Part shown: positions 37,281 to 46,511 of the stretch, piece by piece
How the letters are laid out: every line of letters starts with the position of its first letter
Numbering within the stretch: position 1 is the stretch's first letter
Origin: Candidatus Latescibacterota bacterium
GTDB taxonomy: Bacteria; Latescibacterota; UBA2968
NCBI GenBank assembly: GCA_022821275.1
Contig: JAJEDY010000059.1
Location: 142,450-206,449, forward strand
DNA length: 64,000 bases
Reading direction: 5' to 3'
Notes under the pieces: model-generated
What the model saw: only the letters and a program-made list of their open reading frames with translations
Told to the model about the DNA's origin: nothing
Databases searched by the model: none
Made by a program: the position numbers and the translations under genes

Positions 37281-38107
37281 AACTCCACCCCGAACAAATC
37301 CGCGCCATTGTATCGCTGCTATCGGACTGTTCCCCCGACATTGCGGATCGCCTGCGCCAAAAACTGTATGATATGGGAGAGAAAACCACCCGCGAAATCC
37401 ACAGTAACTGCGCCGATGGCTCGCGCGCGCACCGAGAAGTCAGCCGCGTGCTCAGGCAATTTAGAGAACCGTCTCTGGACATGCGGTTTCGCAATCTCAC
37501 GCGCGACCAACAAGGCGATATCGCCCTTGAAGAAGGCGTCTTTGCGCTGGCGCGATTTGGATATCCCGACCTCGATGAAAGTGCTTACAAAACGCGGCTG
37601 GGATACATGGCCTTTGAACTCGCGCCCAGGATTGCCCCCGACGATCATCCCGTTCGCATCATTCGCACGCTCAATCATTATCTCTTTGACGAGCAAGGGT
37701 TTCACGCATCTACACACCACGATCCCGACGACACGTATTTCAATCGCGTAATTGATCGCAAGCGCGGCTGGCCGATCACGCTTTCAGCCGTCTATCTCAT
37801 TCTCGCACAACGCCTTGAATTATCTATATCAGGCGTCGCTTTACCCCGGCACTACATCGTTAAATACACCCACAACGATCAAAATATTTATATTGATCCC
37901 CACAACCGCGGTCAGATTCTCACGGCAAATGAATGTGCCGATCTCATTGGTGAAAAAATCTCGGACGACCTTTTTTCTACAGCCAGCAACAGCTTCACGC
38001 TCTTTCGCATGATGAACAACCTCAGATATACATATCTAAACCTGGACGACCCAAACCGCGCAAAAAAACTCGAACATCTCATGCACGTCCTGCAGCCTGA
38101 TATATGA
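37277..38107 (+). CDS. SirB1-like transglutaminase-fold protein
   Basis: 276 aa of the Transglut_core2 (SirB1/DUF1338-unrelated) family. The N-terminal third is helical. The core contains [28 protein letters not shown] (where family members place the active region after a GxP), [12 protein letters not shown] and IYIDPHNRG. The canonical Cys of active transglutaminases is replaced in the GWPITLS position, as in many SirB1 proteins, so catalytic activity is doubtful. It overlaps mnmG by 4 bases. Confidence 0.82.
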   Translation: MKLHPEQIRAIVSLLSDCSPDIADRLRQKLYDMGEKTTREIHSNCADGSRAHREVSRVLRQFREPSLDMRFRNLTRDQQGDIALEEGVFALARFGYPDLDESAYKTRLGYMAFELAPRIAPDDHPVRIIRTLNHYLFDEQGFHASTHHDPDDTYFNRVIDRKRGWPITLSAVYLILAQRLELSISGVALPRHYIVKYTHNDQNIYIDPHNRGQILTANECADLIGEKISDDLFSTASNSFTLFRMMNNLRYTYLNLDDPNRAKKLEHLMHVLQPDI

Positions 38108-38118
38108 GCGGAGGTTCA

Positions 38119-38589
38119 ATGTCAGAAAGCATTAAAATCATCGCACAAAACCGAAAAGCTCGGCGCGACTATCACATCCTCAGCACTTATGAAGCCGGCT
38201 TGCAATTGCGAGGTACAGAAGTCAAAGCCCTGCGGGAAGGACGGGCCAATTTGAAAGATGGCTACGCGCGCATTGAGGACGGGGAAGCTTATTTGCACAA
38301 CACGCATATCAGCGAATATGCACAGGGCAACCAGTTTAACCACGACACCGAACGCAAACGCAAATTGTTGCTCCACCGCCATGAAATCAATCGCCTGAGA
38401 GGATATATCAACGAAAGAGGCCATACATTAATACCCCTCAAACTCTATTTCAAACGCGGCAAAGCCAAAGTCGAGCTCGGCGTGGCACGCGGCAAAAAAC
38501 AATTTGATAAGCGGCGCGATATTGCCCGTCGAGATGCCCAGCGCGAAGTCGAACAAGCGCTGAAAACACGCATCCGAAGTGGGAGGTAA
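38119..38589 (+). CDS. smpB: SsrA-binding protein SmpB
   Basis: 156 aa. [39 protein letters not shown] and the C-terminal basic [14 protein letters not shown] tail are the SmpB hallmarks. It delivers tmRNA to stalled ribosomes. GGAGG is 6 bases before ATG 38119. The tmRNA gene itself was not found in the window. Confidence 0.98.
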   Translation: MSESIKIIAQNRKARRDYHILSTYEAGLQLRGTEVKALREGRANLKDGYARIEDGEAYLHNTHISEYAQGNQFNHDTERKRKLLLHRHEINRLRGYINERGHTLIPLKLYFKRGKAKVELGVARGKKQFDKRRDIARRDAQREVEQALKTRIRSGR

Positions 38590-38666
38590 TTATCACATCT
38601 CCACAAACAACAGGCATTGACCTCCCCCCCGATGACCCCGGCTATTACTACGATCCCCATGTCGAA

Positions 38667-39446
38667 GTGGGCCTTCACGGAAATATCAAACTCTCTTCAA
38701 AAGTGCACGAGCACTGTCAATGCGGCGGCAAGTCGCCTTTTATGGTCCTCAACGCAAAGAGCGGCGAACCCACCTGGTGCCCGTGTTATTCCTTTCGGAT
38801 GAAGATTATTCACATTGACAAATACATCCGAAAATCGGGCATTCCCGCGCCCTTTCGCTTTAAGTTTTTACAGGACTTTAAGGAGCGGTACGACAATGGC
38901 CAGCCCAACCGAGAAGCCATACTCCTCAAGTCCTATTTCAGCACCCTGGTCGATAATATTTACGGCAACAAAGAATCGATCAAAGGCTTCTATTTGTGGG
39001 GGGCACCAGGCCGGGGAAAGACCTACTTCGCGTATATCTTGCTCAACGAGCTCATTTTTCGATTTGTAAAACCCGGCAAATTCATCTCACTCTCAAAGAG
39101 CTTCCAGGAACTCAGACACACATTTGACGAAAGCAGTGACACGCATGGGCAGGCCATGCCCATGATTGAAGTATTGAGCAATGTGCCCTATCTCGTCATC
39201 GACGACTTTGGCGTACAGCGCAATACCGAATGGGAAATGGAAATCCTCTACAATCTCATTGATGCCCGCTATGCCAATCGACGCCTGACATTTGTGACCA
39301 CAAATCAGAAAGCCGACGAATTAAAAGACCTCGCGCAGGGACGCATCTATTCTCGCTTTCTCGAAATGTGTCATATCATTCACGTTGACGGATACGACTT
39401 TCGCGAATTGGGCAACCCCGAAGAGAAATGGATCGGTTCTCAGTAA
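38667..39446 (+). CDS. DnaC/DnaI-like helicase loader ATPase
   Basis: At least 259 aa. Walker A is GAPGRGKT and Walker [10 protein letters not shown], with a sensor-like [11 protein letters not shown] and a C-terminal Arg region, as in DnaC/IstB AAA+ loaders. An N-terminal cysteine set (CQCGG and CPC) could bind zinc as in DnaI. The GTG at 38667 has no visible ribosome binding site. The frame stays open upstream to the smpB stop and encodes a plausible [19 protein letters not shown], so the true start may be a non-standard ATC at 38592, 5 bases after GGGAGG. Confidence 0.85.
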   Translation: MGLHGNIKLSSKVHEHCQCGGKSPFMVLNAKSGEPTWCPCYSFRMKIIHIDKYIRKSGIPAPFRFKFLQDFKERYDNGQPNREAILLKSYFSTLVDNIYGNKESIKGFYLWGAPGRGKTYFAYILLNELIFRFVKPGKFISLSKSFQELRHTFDESSDTHGQAMPMIEVLSNVPYLVIDDFGVQRNTEWEMEILYNLIDARYANRRLTFVTTNQKADELKDLAQGRIYSRFLEMCHIIHVDGYDFRELGNPEEKWIGSQ

Positions 39447-39459
39447 CGAAGGAGCATTT

Positions 39460-40179
39460 ATGAGCCAGCGCATAGATGGACGCCGCCCAGATCAATTGCG
39501 TCCCGCGAGTATTGAACGCGGATTTATGAAACACGCCGAGGGATCGGCACTGATCAAAATGGGTGACACACACGTTATATGCACAGCGAGTGTTGAGAAT
39601 CGCGTGCCCCATTTTCTCGTGGGCAAAAACACGGGTTGGATCACGGCGGAATACGCCATGTTGCCCCGTTCGACCCATACGCGCAGCGAGCGCGAAACGC
39701 GCGGCACTAAGGGCCGAACCCAGGAAATTCAACGCTTAATAGGCCGTGCACTACGCGCCGTGATCGACCTCAAAAAACTCGGCGCGCGCACCCTCTGGAT
39801 CGACTGCGATGTGTTACAAGCCGACGGCGGCACCCGCACAGCCTCAATTTCGGGAGCTTATGTTGCAGTCGTCGATGCGATTAACAAGCTCAAAAATGAG
39901 GACCGTATTACAAAAAACCCGCTTGGCGATTCCGTCGCAGCCGTCAGCGTGGGCATCATTGGCAACACGCCCATGCTCGATTTGTGTTATGCCGAAGATG
40001 CAACAGCCGAAGTGGATATGAATATCGTCATGACCGGTCAGGGCAACTTTGTCGAGGTACAGGGCACAGCAGAAGGAAATCCCTTCACTTTTGATCAGAT
40101 GCAACACCTCATCGCCCTCGGCCAAAAGGGCATCTCTGAAATCACGCAACTCCAGCGTGATGTTTTGGCACAACAGTAG
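39460..40179 (+). CDS. rph: Ribonuclease PH
   Basis: 239 aa. The start [33 protein letters not shown] arginine cluster, [16 protein letters not shown] and the C-terminal [14 protein letters not shown] are diagnostic. It trims tRNA 3' ends phosphorolytically. GGAG precedes ATG 39460; the longer frame from 39385 overlaps the loader gene. rph-rdgB is a common pair. Confidence 0.98.
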   Translation: MSQRIDGRRPDQLRPASIERGFMKHAEGSALIKMGDTHVICTASVENRVPHFLVGKNTGWITAEYAMLPRSTHTRSERETRGTKGRTQEIQRLIGRALRAVIDLKKLGARTLWIDCDVLQADGGTRTASISGAYVAVVDAINKLKNEDRITKNPLGDSVAAVSVGIIGNTPMLDLCYAEDATAEVDMNIVMTGQGNFVEVQGTAEGNPFTFDQMQHLIALGQKGISEITQLQRDVLAQQ

Positions 40180-40187
40180 TCAAACCT

Positions 40188-40793
40188 ATGCCTACCCTCA
40201 TACTCGCCACCCGCAATCAGGGCAAGCGCACAGAAATCCAGGACATGCTCGGCTCTGATATTCAGGTCGTATCGCTCGATGCGTTTCCCAACGCCCCCGA
40301 AGTAATCGAAGACGGCGACACCTTTGAAACCAACGCCATAAAAAAAGCCCGTGAAATTGCAAAATACACGGGCCTGCCTGCTTTAGCCGATGACTCTGGC
40401 CTTGTGGTTGACGCCCTAAACGGCGCGCCCGGCGTGTATTCTGCGCGTTACGCCGGAGAGAACGCCACAGATGAGGCGAATAATGCCAAACTCGTCGAAA
40501 ACTTGAATGATATTCCCGCAAATCAGCGCACCGCGCACTTCTGCTGCGCGATGGCTCTCGCCACAACTGATGGCAATGTACAAACCACCGAGGCTATATG
40601 GAAGGGCCGCATCCTCACAACCCCCCGGGGCGAAAATGGCTTTGGCTACGATCCGCTCTTTTACATTCCCACTCACAACTGCACTTCCGCTGAGCTATCT
40701 TCTGACGAAAAAAATCGCATCAGTCATCGGGGCCAGGCTTTGCGTGCCATCTTGCCCTGCATTCTCGACCTTTTCAGCGCGTCCATACCATGA
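40188..40793 (+). CDS. rdgB: XTP/dITP pyrophosphatase
   Basis: 201 aa Ham1/RdgB protein. ATRNQGKRTEI at the start, LADDSGLVVDALNGAPGVYSA with the catalytic Asp, GENGFGYDPLF and ISHRGQAL near the end are conserved. It removes non-canonical purine triphosphates. It is 8 bases after rph and overlaps the next micro-ORF by 4 bases. Confidence 0.97.
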   Translation: MPTLILATRNQGKRTEIQDMLGSDIQVVSLDAFPNAPEVIEDGDTFETNAIKKAREIAKYTGLPALADDSGLVVDALNGAPGVYSARYAGENATDEANNAKLVENLNDIPANQRTAHFCCAMALATTDGNVQTTEAIWKGRILTTPRGENGFGYDPLFYIPTHNCTSAELSSDEKNRISHRGQALRAILPCILDLFSASIP

Positions 40794-40948
40794 ATGATCC
40801 CAACATCCCCCCCCGACCCAAATGGTGGTATCAGAAACACGGGTTTGTTCTCCTCTGCGTCGCTATCTTTATTATTTTCGCAATAATTTTATTGCTCTAT
40901 GTGCGCGGCATTGATCCCGTCATTGCAGAATTTTATATCTTTCAATAA
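40790..40948 (+). CDS. 52-aa single-pass membrane microprotein
   Basis: ATG at 40790 overlaps the rdgB stop as ATGA, indicating translational coupling. The product has a short Pro-rich N-terminus (MNDPNIPPRPKWWYQKHG), one hydrophobic helix (about residues 19-37, VLLCVAIFIIFAIILLLYV) and a short hydrophobic tail ending FYIFQ. Positive residues before the helix suggest the N-terminus is cytoplasmic. Unknown function. The similar size and layout of the 54-aa protein at 41450 is notable. Confidence 0.6.
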   Translation: MNDPNIPPRPKWWYQKHGFVLLCVAIFIIFAIILLLYVRGIDPVIAEFYIFQ

Positions 40949-40981
40949 AGAGCAAGCCCCTAAAAGCATAAGGAGCAAATA

Positions 40982-41422
40982 ATGACCGCTGAGGCAAAAC
41001 CAAATGTCAAACAAGCAGTCCCATTTTTTTCTGTATCAAACATCAAAGCATCTGTTCGCTTCTATGTCGAGGGGCTCGGATTTGAAATGATCCATAAATG
41101 GGAACCGGATGGAAAGCTCCGCTGGTGCTGGCTCCAATGTGGGGACGCCGCGCTGATGTTACAGGAATTCCGAAAGGAAGGACGCAATTCGTGGGTGCCC
41201 GAAGGAAAAGTGGGCGAAGGCGTCTCGATTGTATTCATATGCGAAGATGCCCTGGCGATCTATCGCAGAATCAAGAATCGTGGTATCGAGGCATTGAATC
41301 CCTTTGTGGGAAACGGAATGTGGGTTGTTTCATTGAACGACCCAGATGGATTTCGCATCTGCTTTGAAAGCGATACAGATGTACCAGAAGGCACCGAATT
41401 TTCAGAAGATCTAAATCGATGA
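40982..41422 (+). CDS. VOC (glyoxalase/bleomycin resistance) family protein
   Basis: 146 aa. Two beta-alpha-beta-beta-beta units form one VOC domain: PFFSVSNIKASVRFYVEGLGFEM at the start (first 20 residues are typical of the fold) and DPDGFRICFES at the end, with His and Glu metal positions near 41 and 128. The segment WCWLQCGDAALMLQE resembles bleomycin-resistance-type lyases. AAGGAG precedes the ATG by 6 bases. Substrate unknown. Confidence 0.83.
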   Translation: MTAEAKPNVKQAVPFFSVSNIKASVRFYVEGLGFEMIHKWEPDGKLRWCWLQCGDAALMLQEFRKEGRNSWVPEGKVGEGVSIVFICEDALAIYRRIKNRGIEALNPFVGNGMWVVSLNDPDGFRICFESDTDVPEGTEFSEDLNR

Positions 41423-41449
41423 ATTGCTGATACCACTCAGGACACGACC

Positions 41450-41614
41450 ATGCGCTGGGACGATCCCCGACGAAACCCCTATCACGATCCGGATACCCGA
41501 ACTCCGGGATGGTTATTGACTCTGATCGCTGTGGTCGTAGCAATAGCCGTGACGGCAATCGCGTGGGTCATTCTCTATCTGAGAGAAGTATTCAGCGCGC
41601 GACCGCTCGGGTGA
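41450..41614 (+). CDS. 54-aa single-pass membrane microprotein
   Basis: ATG at 41450 with AGGA 7 bases upstream. It has an Asp/Arg/Pro-rich N-terminus of about 20 residues, one hydrophobic helix (about 21-43, WLLTLIAVVVAIAVTAIAWV) and a short tail. It begins 27 bases after the VOC gene stop. Unknown family. Architecture matches the 52-aa protein two genes upstream, though there is no clear sequence identity. Confidence 0.55.
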   Translation: MRWDDPRRNPYHDPDTRTPGWLLTLIAVVVAIAVTAIAWVILYLREVFSARPLG

Positions 41615-41635
41615 CGAATCGTCGAACCGCATTTC

Positions 41636-43189
41636 TCACGCACCTGCCACCTCAAAGGCCGTTATATTGCGGGTATCCTTGCTGAACTCTACCCCGATCA
41701 GATAGATTGGCTGATCCAGACCCCGATATTTGTCCGCATATCCCTTTTCCTGCAATTGCGCCATTGCCGCGCCCTCAGACGCCAGTTCCACCACCTTGAA
41801 CTCGAACAGATACACATTGTCGTTGAAACGAACCGCCATGTCCAGACGCCCATCACTGCTGCTGTCTTCTACAACAATGTCGAATCCTACAGATGCGAAG
41901 TAGGAGTAGAAGACGCTGGCGTAGTAGCCTTCGTAGTTCGCTATTTCATTGTTCGTATGCCACTGGTAGGGAATGCTGGGAAAAAACGCCTTGAACAGGC
42001 TTTCCAGACCAGCGAAGTCATTGACCAGTAACAGGTCATAGAGACGTGCACTGTGCTCTGCCTGCAGCGCGGGGCTTCCTGTCAAATGGTTGAGCAAGCT
42101 TTCGTTCAGGCTCTGGCGCACTTCCTGGTTTGGGTAACTCAGACGGTAGTAGGTTCTGCTACCTCGCGGTTCGGTTTGGATAATCGTGAGATAGCCAGTC
42201 TGGAACAGCAATGCTTCTGTGGCGATGTGGTCAACGTCGAATGCCGACAACAGTTCGTCACTGCCCAATATGTTGTCCAGGTCCAGCGTACCAACCCCGC
42301 GCGATAGCAGCGTCTCGATCAGAAATGTAGGGGTACCGGTCTCAAACCACCACGCGCCGAAGCGTCGGCTATCGAAGAGCAAAAGGATATCGAAGGGGTT
42401 ATAGACCTCCTCTCCCAGCCAGCTATAGCCATTGTACCAGTGCCTTATCTCGTCCCTATCCAGATCGAGCAGTTCCGGAGAGAACACCGTATCCAGGTCT
42501 GCATCGGTATAGCCGCATATAGCTGAGTAACGCGCATCCAGCGTGATGTCCTTGAGGTTGTTGAGGCCAGAGAACAGACTGACCTTGGAGAACTTGCTGA
42601 CGCCCGTGAGGAATGTGAATTTGATATGGGCATCATTGGACTTGATCGTCGAATACAGACCGCGCAGAAAGTCGCGGTTGGCACGGGCGACTTCAGGCTC
42701 ATCCAGCACATCTAAGATCGGTTTGTCGTATTCATCAACGAGAACAGCCACGCGCTGTCCCGCCTGGCTGTGCAACATCTGGATGATATGGCGAAAGCGT
42801 GCTGAAGCAGTATCGTAGGGGCTTTCTACGCCTGTTTCTGTTTCAATGGCGTCCAGTTGCGCCATAACCTCTTTGTGCAAGATCTCCGGTTCATTAAAAT
42901 TGCCGCTACCGAAGTCGAGACGCAGGACAGGATAGCGAACAGACCAGTCCCAGTGGTCGTGGATGTACAGCCCTTCGAACAGCGGTTCATTGCCCTCGAA
43001 CAGTTCCTTTAGTGTGTCCAGAAATAGGCTTTTGCCAAAGCGACGTGGACGCGACAGGAAGTAGTGCTTACCCTCGTCGATCAGTTGCTGTATGTGGGCA
43101 GTTTTATCGACATAGTAGTAGTTCTCCTCTCGTATCTCGCGAAAGGTCTGAATGCCGATAGGCAACTTGCGTCTGTCTGATATGTCCAT
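41636..43189 (-). CDS. AAA-ATPase-like protein with PD-(D/E)XK nuclease domain
   Basis: 517 aa of the AAA-ATPase_like plus PDDEXK_9 family. The N-terminus LPIGIQTFREIREENYYYVDKT leads into a Walker A-like SRPRRFGKSLFLDTL and a Walker B VAVLVDEYDKPILD. The C-terminal nuclease-like core contains GRLDMAVRFNDN then YLFEFKV (D-x-n-ExK). These multicopy proteins are common in Bacteroidetes, anaerobes and uncultivated phyla and are often linked to mobility; function is unproven. It faces a decayed intergenic patch on its upstream side. Confidence 0.88.
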   Translation of the reverse strand: MDISDRRKLPIGIQTFREIREENYYYVDKTAHIQQLIDEGKHYFLSRPRRFGKSLFLDTLKELFEGNEPLFEGLYIHDHWDWSVRYPVLRLDFGSGNFNEPEILHKEVMAQLDAIETETGVESPYDTASARFRHIIQMLHSQAGQRVAVLVDEYDKPILDVLDEPEVARANRDFLRGLYSTIKSNDAHIKFTFLTGVSKFSKVSLFSGLNNLKDITLDARYSAICGYTDADLDTVFSPELLDLDRDEIRHWYNGYSWLGEEVYNPFDILLLFDSRRFGAWWFETGTPTFLIETLLSRGVGTLDLDNILGSDELLSAFDVDHIATEALLFQTGYLTIIQTEPRGSRTYYRLSYPNQEVRQSLNESLLNHLTGSPALQAEHSARLYDLLLVNDFAGLESLFKAFFPSIPYQWHTNNEIANYEGYYASVFYSYFASVGFDIVVEDSSSDGRLDMAVRFNDNVYLFEFKVVELASEGAAMAQLQEKGYADKYRGLDQPIYLIGVEFSKDTRNITAFEVAGA

Positions 43190-43239
43190 CTCGTACCTCT
43201 ATATTGTGATGCCAGCACGGTCGCCCTACTCAATAAACT

Positions 43240-43268
43240 ATTATACCGCTTTCGCTATCTATTTGGAA
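43240..43268 (-). promoter_or_regulatory. Possible promoter of the AAA/PD-(D/E)XK gene
   Basis: Minus strand perfect TATAAT (43245-43240), about 50 bases before the gene. The -35 at 17 bases is poor (TCCAAA); a TTGACT lies 22 bases away, too far for a standard spacer. Confidence 0.35.
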
Positions 43269-43410
43269 GTCAAAACTTTCCATTGTTCTGCGCCTGCATC
43301 TATGGGGTCATCACTCGTGAGGGCGTCCGTATCTTACACAGATATCTCGCGCTTCCTGACCGTTTTGAACGGCTCGGTCAACGCCAGCGTATGCGTCTCT
43401 TTCGATGGGC

Positions 43411-43581
43411 GGCAGTGGAATTTGGAGATATGATAAGCAGATCTGGATCCAGACGCGGTTCGAGGGCGATGCGGTTGTTATCGAGATGGAGGATAATGGG
43501 GTAGGGATGGATGAGTGGTGGAGAAAAGCCATCCGCAGATGGACGCAGATGAAGGCAAATGCAACCACCAATGAACACCGA
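43411..43581 (+). pseudogene. Relic of a histidine kinase ATPase domain
   Basis: In one frame the sequence reads GSGIWRYDKQIWIQTRFEG then DAVVIEMEDNGVGMDE, matching the strand and G1 box (DxGxG) of a HATPase domain. Upstream the frame is closed by stops (43357 and nearby). Downstream the similarity ends at about 43516, where it runs into degenerate repeat sequence. There is no ribosome binding site and no H box. It appears to be a fragment left by deletion or recombination. Confidence 0.45.
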
Positions 43582-43645
43582 TAAAGGCGAAAACAGTCTG
43601 AATCAGGATTTGTAAGATTATAGGATGATCAGGATGAAAGGCAAA
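43523..43645. repeat. Two degenerate short-period intergenic tracts
   Basis: 43523-43586 repeats units like CGCAGATGGA/CGCAGATGAA and CACCAATGAA/CACCGATAAA. 43600-43642 repeats AATCAGGATT/GTAAGATTATAGGATG/ATCAGGATG. Both resemble ~10-base-period intergenic tracts scattered through many bacterial genomes. Bases 43646-43819, up to the SDR stop, hold only a small GGCTTG/CAAGCC hairpin and no gene. Confidence 0.5.
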
Positions 43646-43819
43646 CTGCATCAATCACGGGCTTGAAACCCAAGCCTTAAATACTCCACCAAAGCGGGAT
43701 AACTCCACTTGTGTCCTGAGTCTTTAATCAGAGTGATAGATCTGGTACTGCATCATCCTCGAATCGAAGATACAAACCGGGATCTTGAGCGGCAGACCTT
43801 ATCGGCCCACCCCTTCGCC

Positions 43820-44566
43820 TCAATACGTCGCCCTGCCACCGCTGACATCATAACACTGCCCGGTCACAAAAGAAGCATCGTCGGATGCGAGGAAGTGGAC
43901 AACAGCCGCGACTTCTTCCGGTTGACCGAGGCGACCGAGGGGAATTTTGGAAGTCATGTAATCCAGTTGCTCTGGCTCCACATCTGCCAACAGTGGGGTT
44001 TCGATCAGAGCTGGCGAGATGCAGTTGACGCGAATATTGTCCTCGAGATGCTCTTTTGCCAGGACCTTGGTAAAACATATAATACCCGCTTTAGAGACCG
44101 AATAGGGTGCCATGCTGGGATTGCCTTCTTTGCCTGCTATGGAGGCGACCGAGACTATAGCACCTTTTTTTTGATTGAGCATAGGAGCGATTACAGCGCG
44201 CGAACACAGAAAAGTCCCCTTGAGATTGATATCGAGAACCTGGTCCCAATCCCCTTCCGTGAGATCTTTGACGAGCACATCGCGCCCCACAATGCCCGCG
44301 TTGTTGACGAGAATATCAATACGCCCCCAGGTATTGAGACATTCATCAACGGTATTCTGCACACGCTCGGCATTTGCAACATCGAGCGGCAGAGCCAATG
44401 CATCTATTCCGATTTCCCGAGCCGTTTCACGTGCTTTCTCCAGATTGAGATCGGCAATCGCCACCCTTGCACCGGCCTCAGCAAGGCGTATGGCAATCGC
44501 TTTTCCAATACCCTGTGCGGCACCAGTGATAATGGCTGTTCTATTGGTGAGATTTTTGGGAATCAT
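43820..44566 (-). CDS. Short-chain dehydrogenase/reductase
   Basis: 248 aa classical SDR. The cofactor motif is TGAAQGIGKA, NNAG is in ILVNNAGIVG, and the catalytic Ser/Tyr/Lys are in SVASIAG and PYSVSKAG (YxxxK). The ADLN strand end suggests NAD preference. The length and FVTGQCYDVSGG end are FabG-like. The start could be 44566 or 44587; the latter overlaps the upstream SDR gene by 20 bases. Substrate unknown. Confidence 0.88.
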   Translation of the reverse strand: MIPKNLTNRTAIITGAAQGIGKAIAIRLAEAGARVAIADLNLEKARETAREIGIDALALPLDVANAERVQNTVDECLNTWGRIDILVNNAGIVGRDVLVKDLTEGDWDQVLDINLKGTFLCSRAVIAPMLNQKKGAIVSVASIAGKEGNPSMAPYSVSKAGIICFTKVLAKEHLEDNIRVNCISPALIETPLLADVEPEQLDYMTSKIPLGRLGQPEEVAAVVHFLASDDASFVTGQCYDVSGGRATY

Positions 44567-44567
44567 A

Positions 44568-45386
44568 TTATTTTGGATCCGGGTCATCTGGTGGAACGGG
44601 ATGATCTTGGGATTTTAGCTCCGTCGGCGTGCTATCGGACAAATAACCGCCATCGACGTAGATGATCTGGCCCGTGAGATAGCGCGCATCTTCCGAAGCC
44701 AGAAAGGCGGCGACAGTTCCAATATCGCGGGTATATCCACGAGCACCCCAGGGGATGCGTTTGCGGTAAGCCTCGATAACTTCAGGACCAAGTGATGCAC
44801 CCATACCTTCGGATGCAATAGCACCCGGACCAATGGCATTGACATTAATTTTGTAAGGAGCGAGTTCCACCGCAAGGGTTCGCGTGAGCATAACCACTGC
44901 GGCTTTAGAAGGCTGATAGGCAGAAGCGTCGAAATGCGCAACTTCGGCCTGTACAGACGAGATATTAATAATTTTGCCACCTTCCTTGCGCGCTATCATG
45001 TCTTTGACAACCGCGCGACTGCAATAAAAAGGCCCATTGAGATTCACATCGAGAATGCGCTGCCACGCCTCATCTGTAATGGCTGTGACGCCACCATCTT
45101 GAGGAATATACACACCGGCATTATTGACCAGAATATCGATGCGTCCAAAGCGATTGAGCGTCTGCTGAACCATATTCTCGACCTGCCCCGAGTCGGCCAC
45201 ATCTGCGGGAATGACAAGAGCCTCGCGCCCGAGAGCTTTGATCTGGTGGGCGGTGGTTTCGGCTGTTTCGGCAGTGAGATCGTTAACTGCGACATGGGCA
45301 CCTACGCTACCCATTTCGAGCGCAATGGCTTTGCCAATGCCCGATCCCGCGCCCGTGATGAGCGCAATTTTGTTTTCGAGTTTCAT
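44568..45386 (-). CDS. Short-chain dehydrogenase/reductase
   Basis: 272 aa classical SDR. TGAGSGIGKA, ILVNNAGVYI, ISSVQAE and SAYQPSKAA (YxxxK) form the active site. Asp36 after the second strand (AVNDLT) points to NAD(H). The C-terminal LTGQIIYVDGG is standard, followed by a proline-rich extra tail (TPTELKSQDHPVPPDDPDPK). It lies directly upstream of a second SDR and probably works on related sugar or polyol substrates. Confidence 0.88.
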   Translation of the reverse strand: MKLENKIALITGAGSGIGKAIALEMGSVGAHVAVNDLTAETAETTAHQIKALGREALVIPADVADSGQVENMVQQTLNRFGRIDILVNNAGVYIPQDGGVTAITDEAWQRILDVNLNGPFYCSRAVVKDMIARKEGGKIINISSVQAEVAHFDASAYQPSKAAVVMLTRTLAVELAPYKINVNAIGPGAIASEGMGASLGPEVIEAYRKRIPWGARGYTRDIGTVAAFLASEDARYLTGQIIYVDGGYLSDSTPTELKSQDHPVPPDDPDPK

Positions 45387-45413
45387 GAACCCCTCCCTGA
45401 AATTATGTTCAAA

Positions 45414-46508
45414 TCAAAAAAGGCCGGTTTGGACATCTTGTTGTAAATACTCAATGAGCCTGCGACTGGTGCGAGAAAAAGCATACGCGTTGAAATCAGC
45501 ACGCACAACCCATGCGAGATTGTCGCAAGTGAGTGGACGCGCTCTGCCTTTGACATAGTGACACTGGAACGTGTGCAGGGTGATGCTGAAGTGGGTAAAA
45601 GCGTGTTTGACAGTGCGGTACCGATCGTCAATTTTGACGTCGATACCAGCGACTTCTCTTATCCCGCGCACACAGGTATCTTGCAGAGATTCCCCATCTC
45701 GTTGCGTTCCAGCGGGAAATTCCCAAAGCCCGCCGAGCAAGCCATTTTGTGGGCGTTGGGTGATGAGTACTTTGTCATTGTGCCACACAATACCCGCGCA
45801 CAGCGTGTGATGGGGGCGCGGCTTCTTTTTCGCTTTGACGGGCAGACGCTCCGGATCGCCCGCTCTGTACGCTGCACAGTATTTTTGCACAGGGCACTGA
45901 TCGCACACCGGGTTTTTGGCGGTGCAGACCATTGCGCCGAGTTCCATAATCGCCTGATTGTAGGTACCTGCTTCACCTTTTGGCAACAGAGCCTGGGCGA
46001 GATTCCACAACTGATTTTTGACGCGCGTTTGCGTGACGTCGTCACCAATATCAAAGAGGCGCGTGACAACGCGAATAACATTGCCATCGAGCACGGCATG
46101 GTCGCGGTCATAAGCAATGCTCAAAACTGCGGCTGTGGTATAAGGGCCAAAGCCGGGCAGGGATTTGAGTTCGTCGTACGTATCGGGCACCGTGCCGCCA
46201 AAATCCATAGCAATAGAATGCGCGGCTTTGTGCAAATTGCGGGCGCGAGCGTAATAGCCCAACCCTTCCCAGACTTTGAGGACATCATCCTGTGAGGCGT
46301 TGGCGAGGTCGTAAACCGTGGGAAAACGGTCGAGAAAACGATGGTAATAGGGAATAACGGTATCGACCTGCGTTTGCTGGAGCATAAACTCAGACAGCAG
46401 GATGCGATAGGGATCGTCTGTCTGTCGCCATGGCAAATCGCGTTTGTTTTTGCCATACCACGTAAGGAGATCGGCAGCGATCTGCGTTTTGAATTTCATG
46501 CGGGCCAT
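45414..46508 (-). CDS. mutY: A/G-specific adenine glycosylase
   Basis: 364 aa. The HhH-GPD domain has the catalytic Glu in LSEFMLQQTQV, the hairpin LPGFGPYTTAAV and Asp in AVLDGNVIRV. The [4Fe-4S] cluster uses Cys-x6-Cys-x2-Cys-x5-Cys (CTAKNPVCDQCPVQKYC). The C-terminal NUDIX-like domain (GGLWEFPAG) reads 8-oxoG. It excises A opposite 8-oxoG. It starts 3 bases after the DUF1232 gene. Confidence 0.96.
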   Translation of the reverse strand: MARMKFKTQIAADLLTWYGKNKRDLPWRQTDDPYRILLSEFMLQQTQVDTVIPYYHRFLDRFPTVYDLANASQDDVLKVWEGLGYYARARNLHKAAHSIAMDFGGTVPDTYDELKSLPGFGPYTTAAVLSIAYDRDHAVLDGNVIRVVTRLFDIGDDVTQTRVKNQLWNLAQALLPKGEAGTYNQAIMELGAMVCTAKNPVCDQCPVQKYCAAYRAGDPERLPVKAKKKPRPHHTLCAGIVWHNDKVLITQRPQNGLLGGLWEFPAGTQRDGESLQDTCVRGIREVAGIDVKIDDRYRTVKHAFTHFSITLHTFQCHYVKGRARPLTCDNLAWVVRADFNAYAFSRTSRRLIEYLQQDVQTGLF

Positions 46509-46511
46509 AAA

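Noticed and set aside
43709..44665. 318-aa plus-strand frame
   Set aside because: Antisense to the SDR gene, which carries all catalytic motifs.
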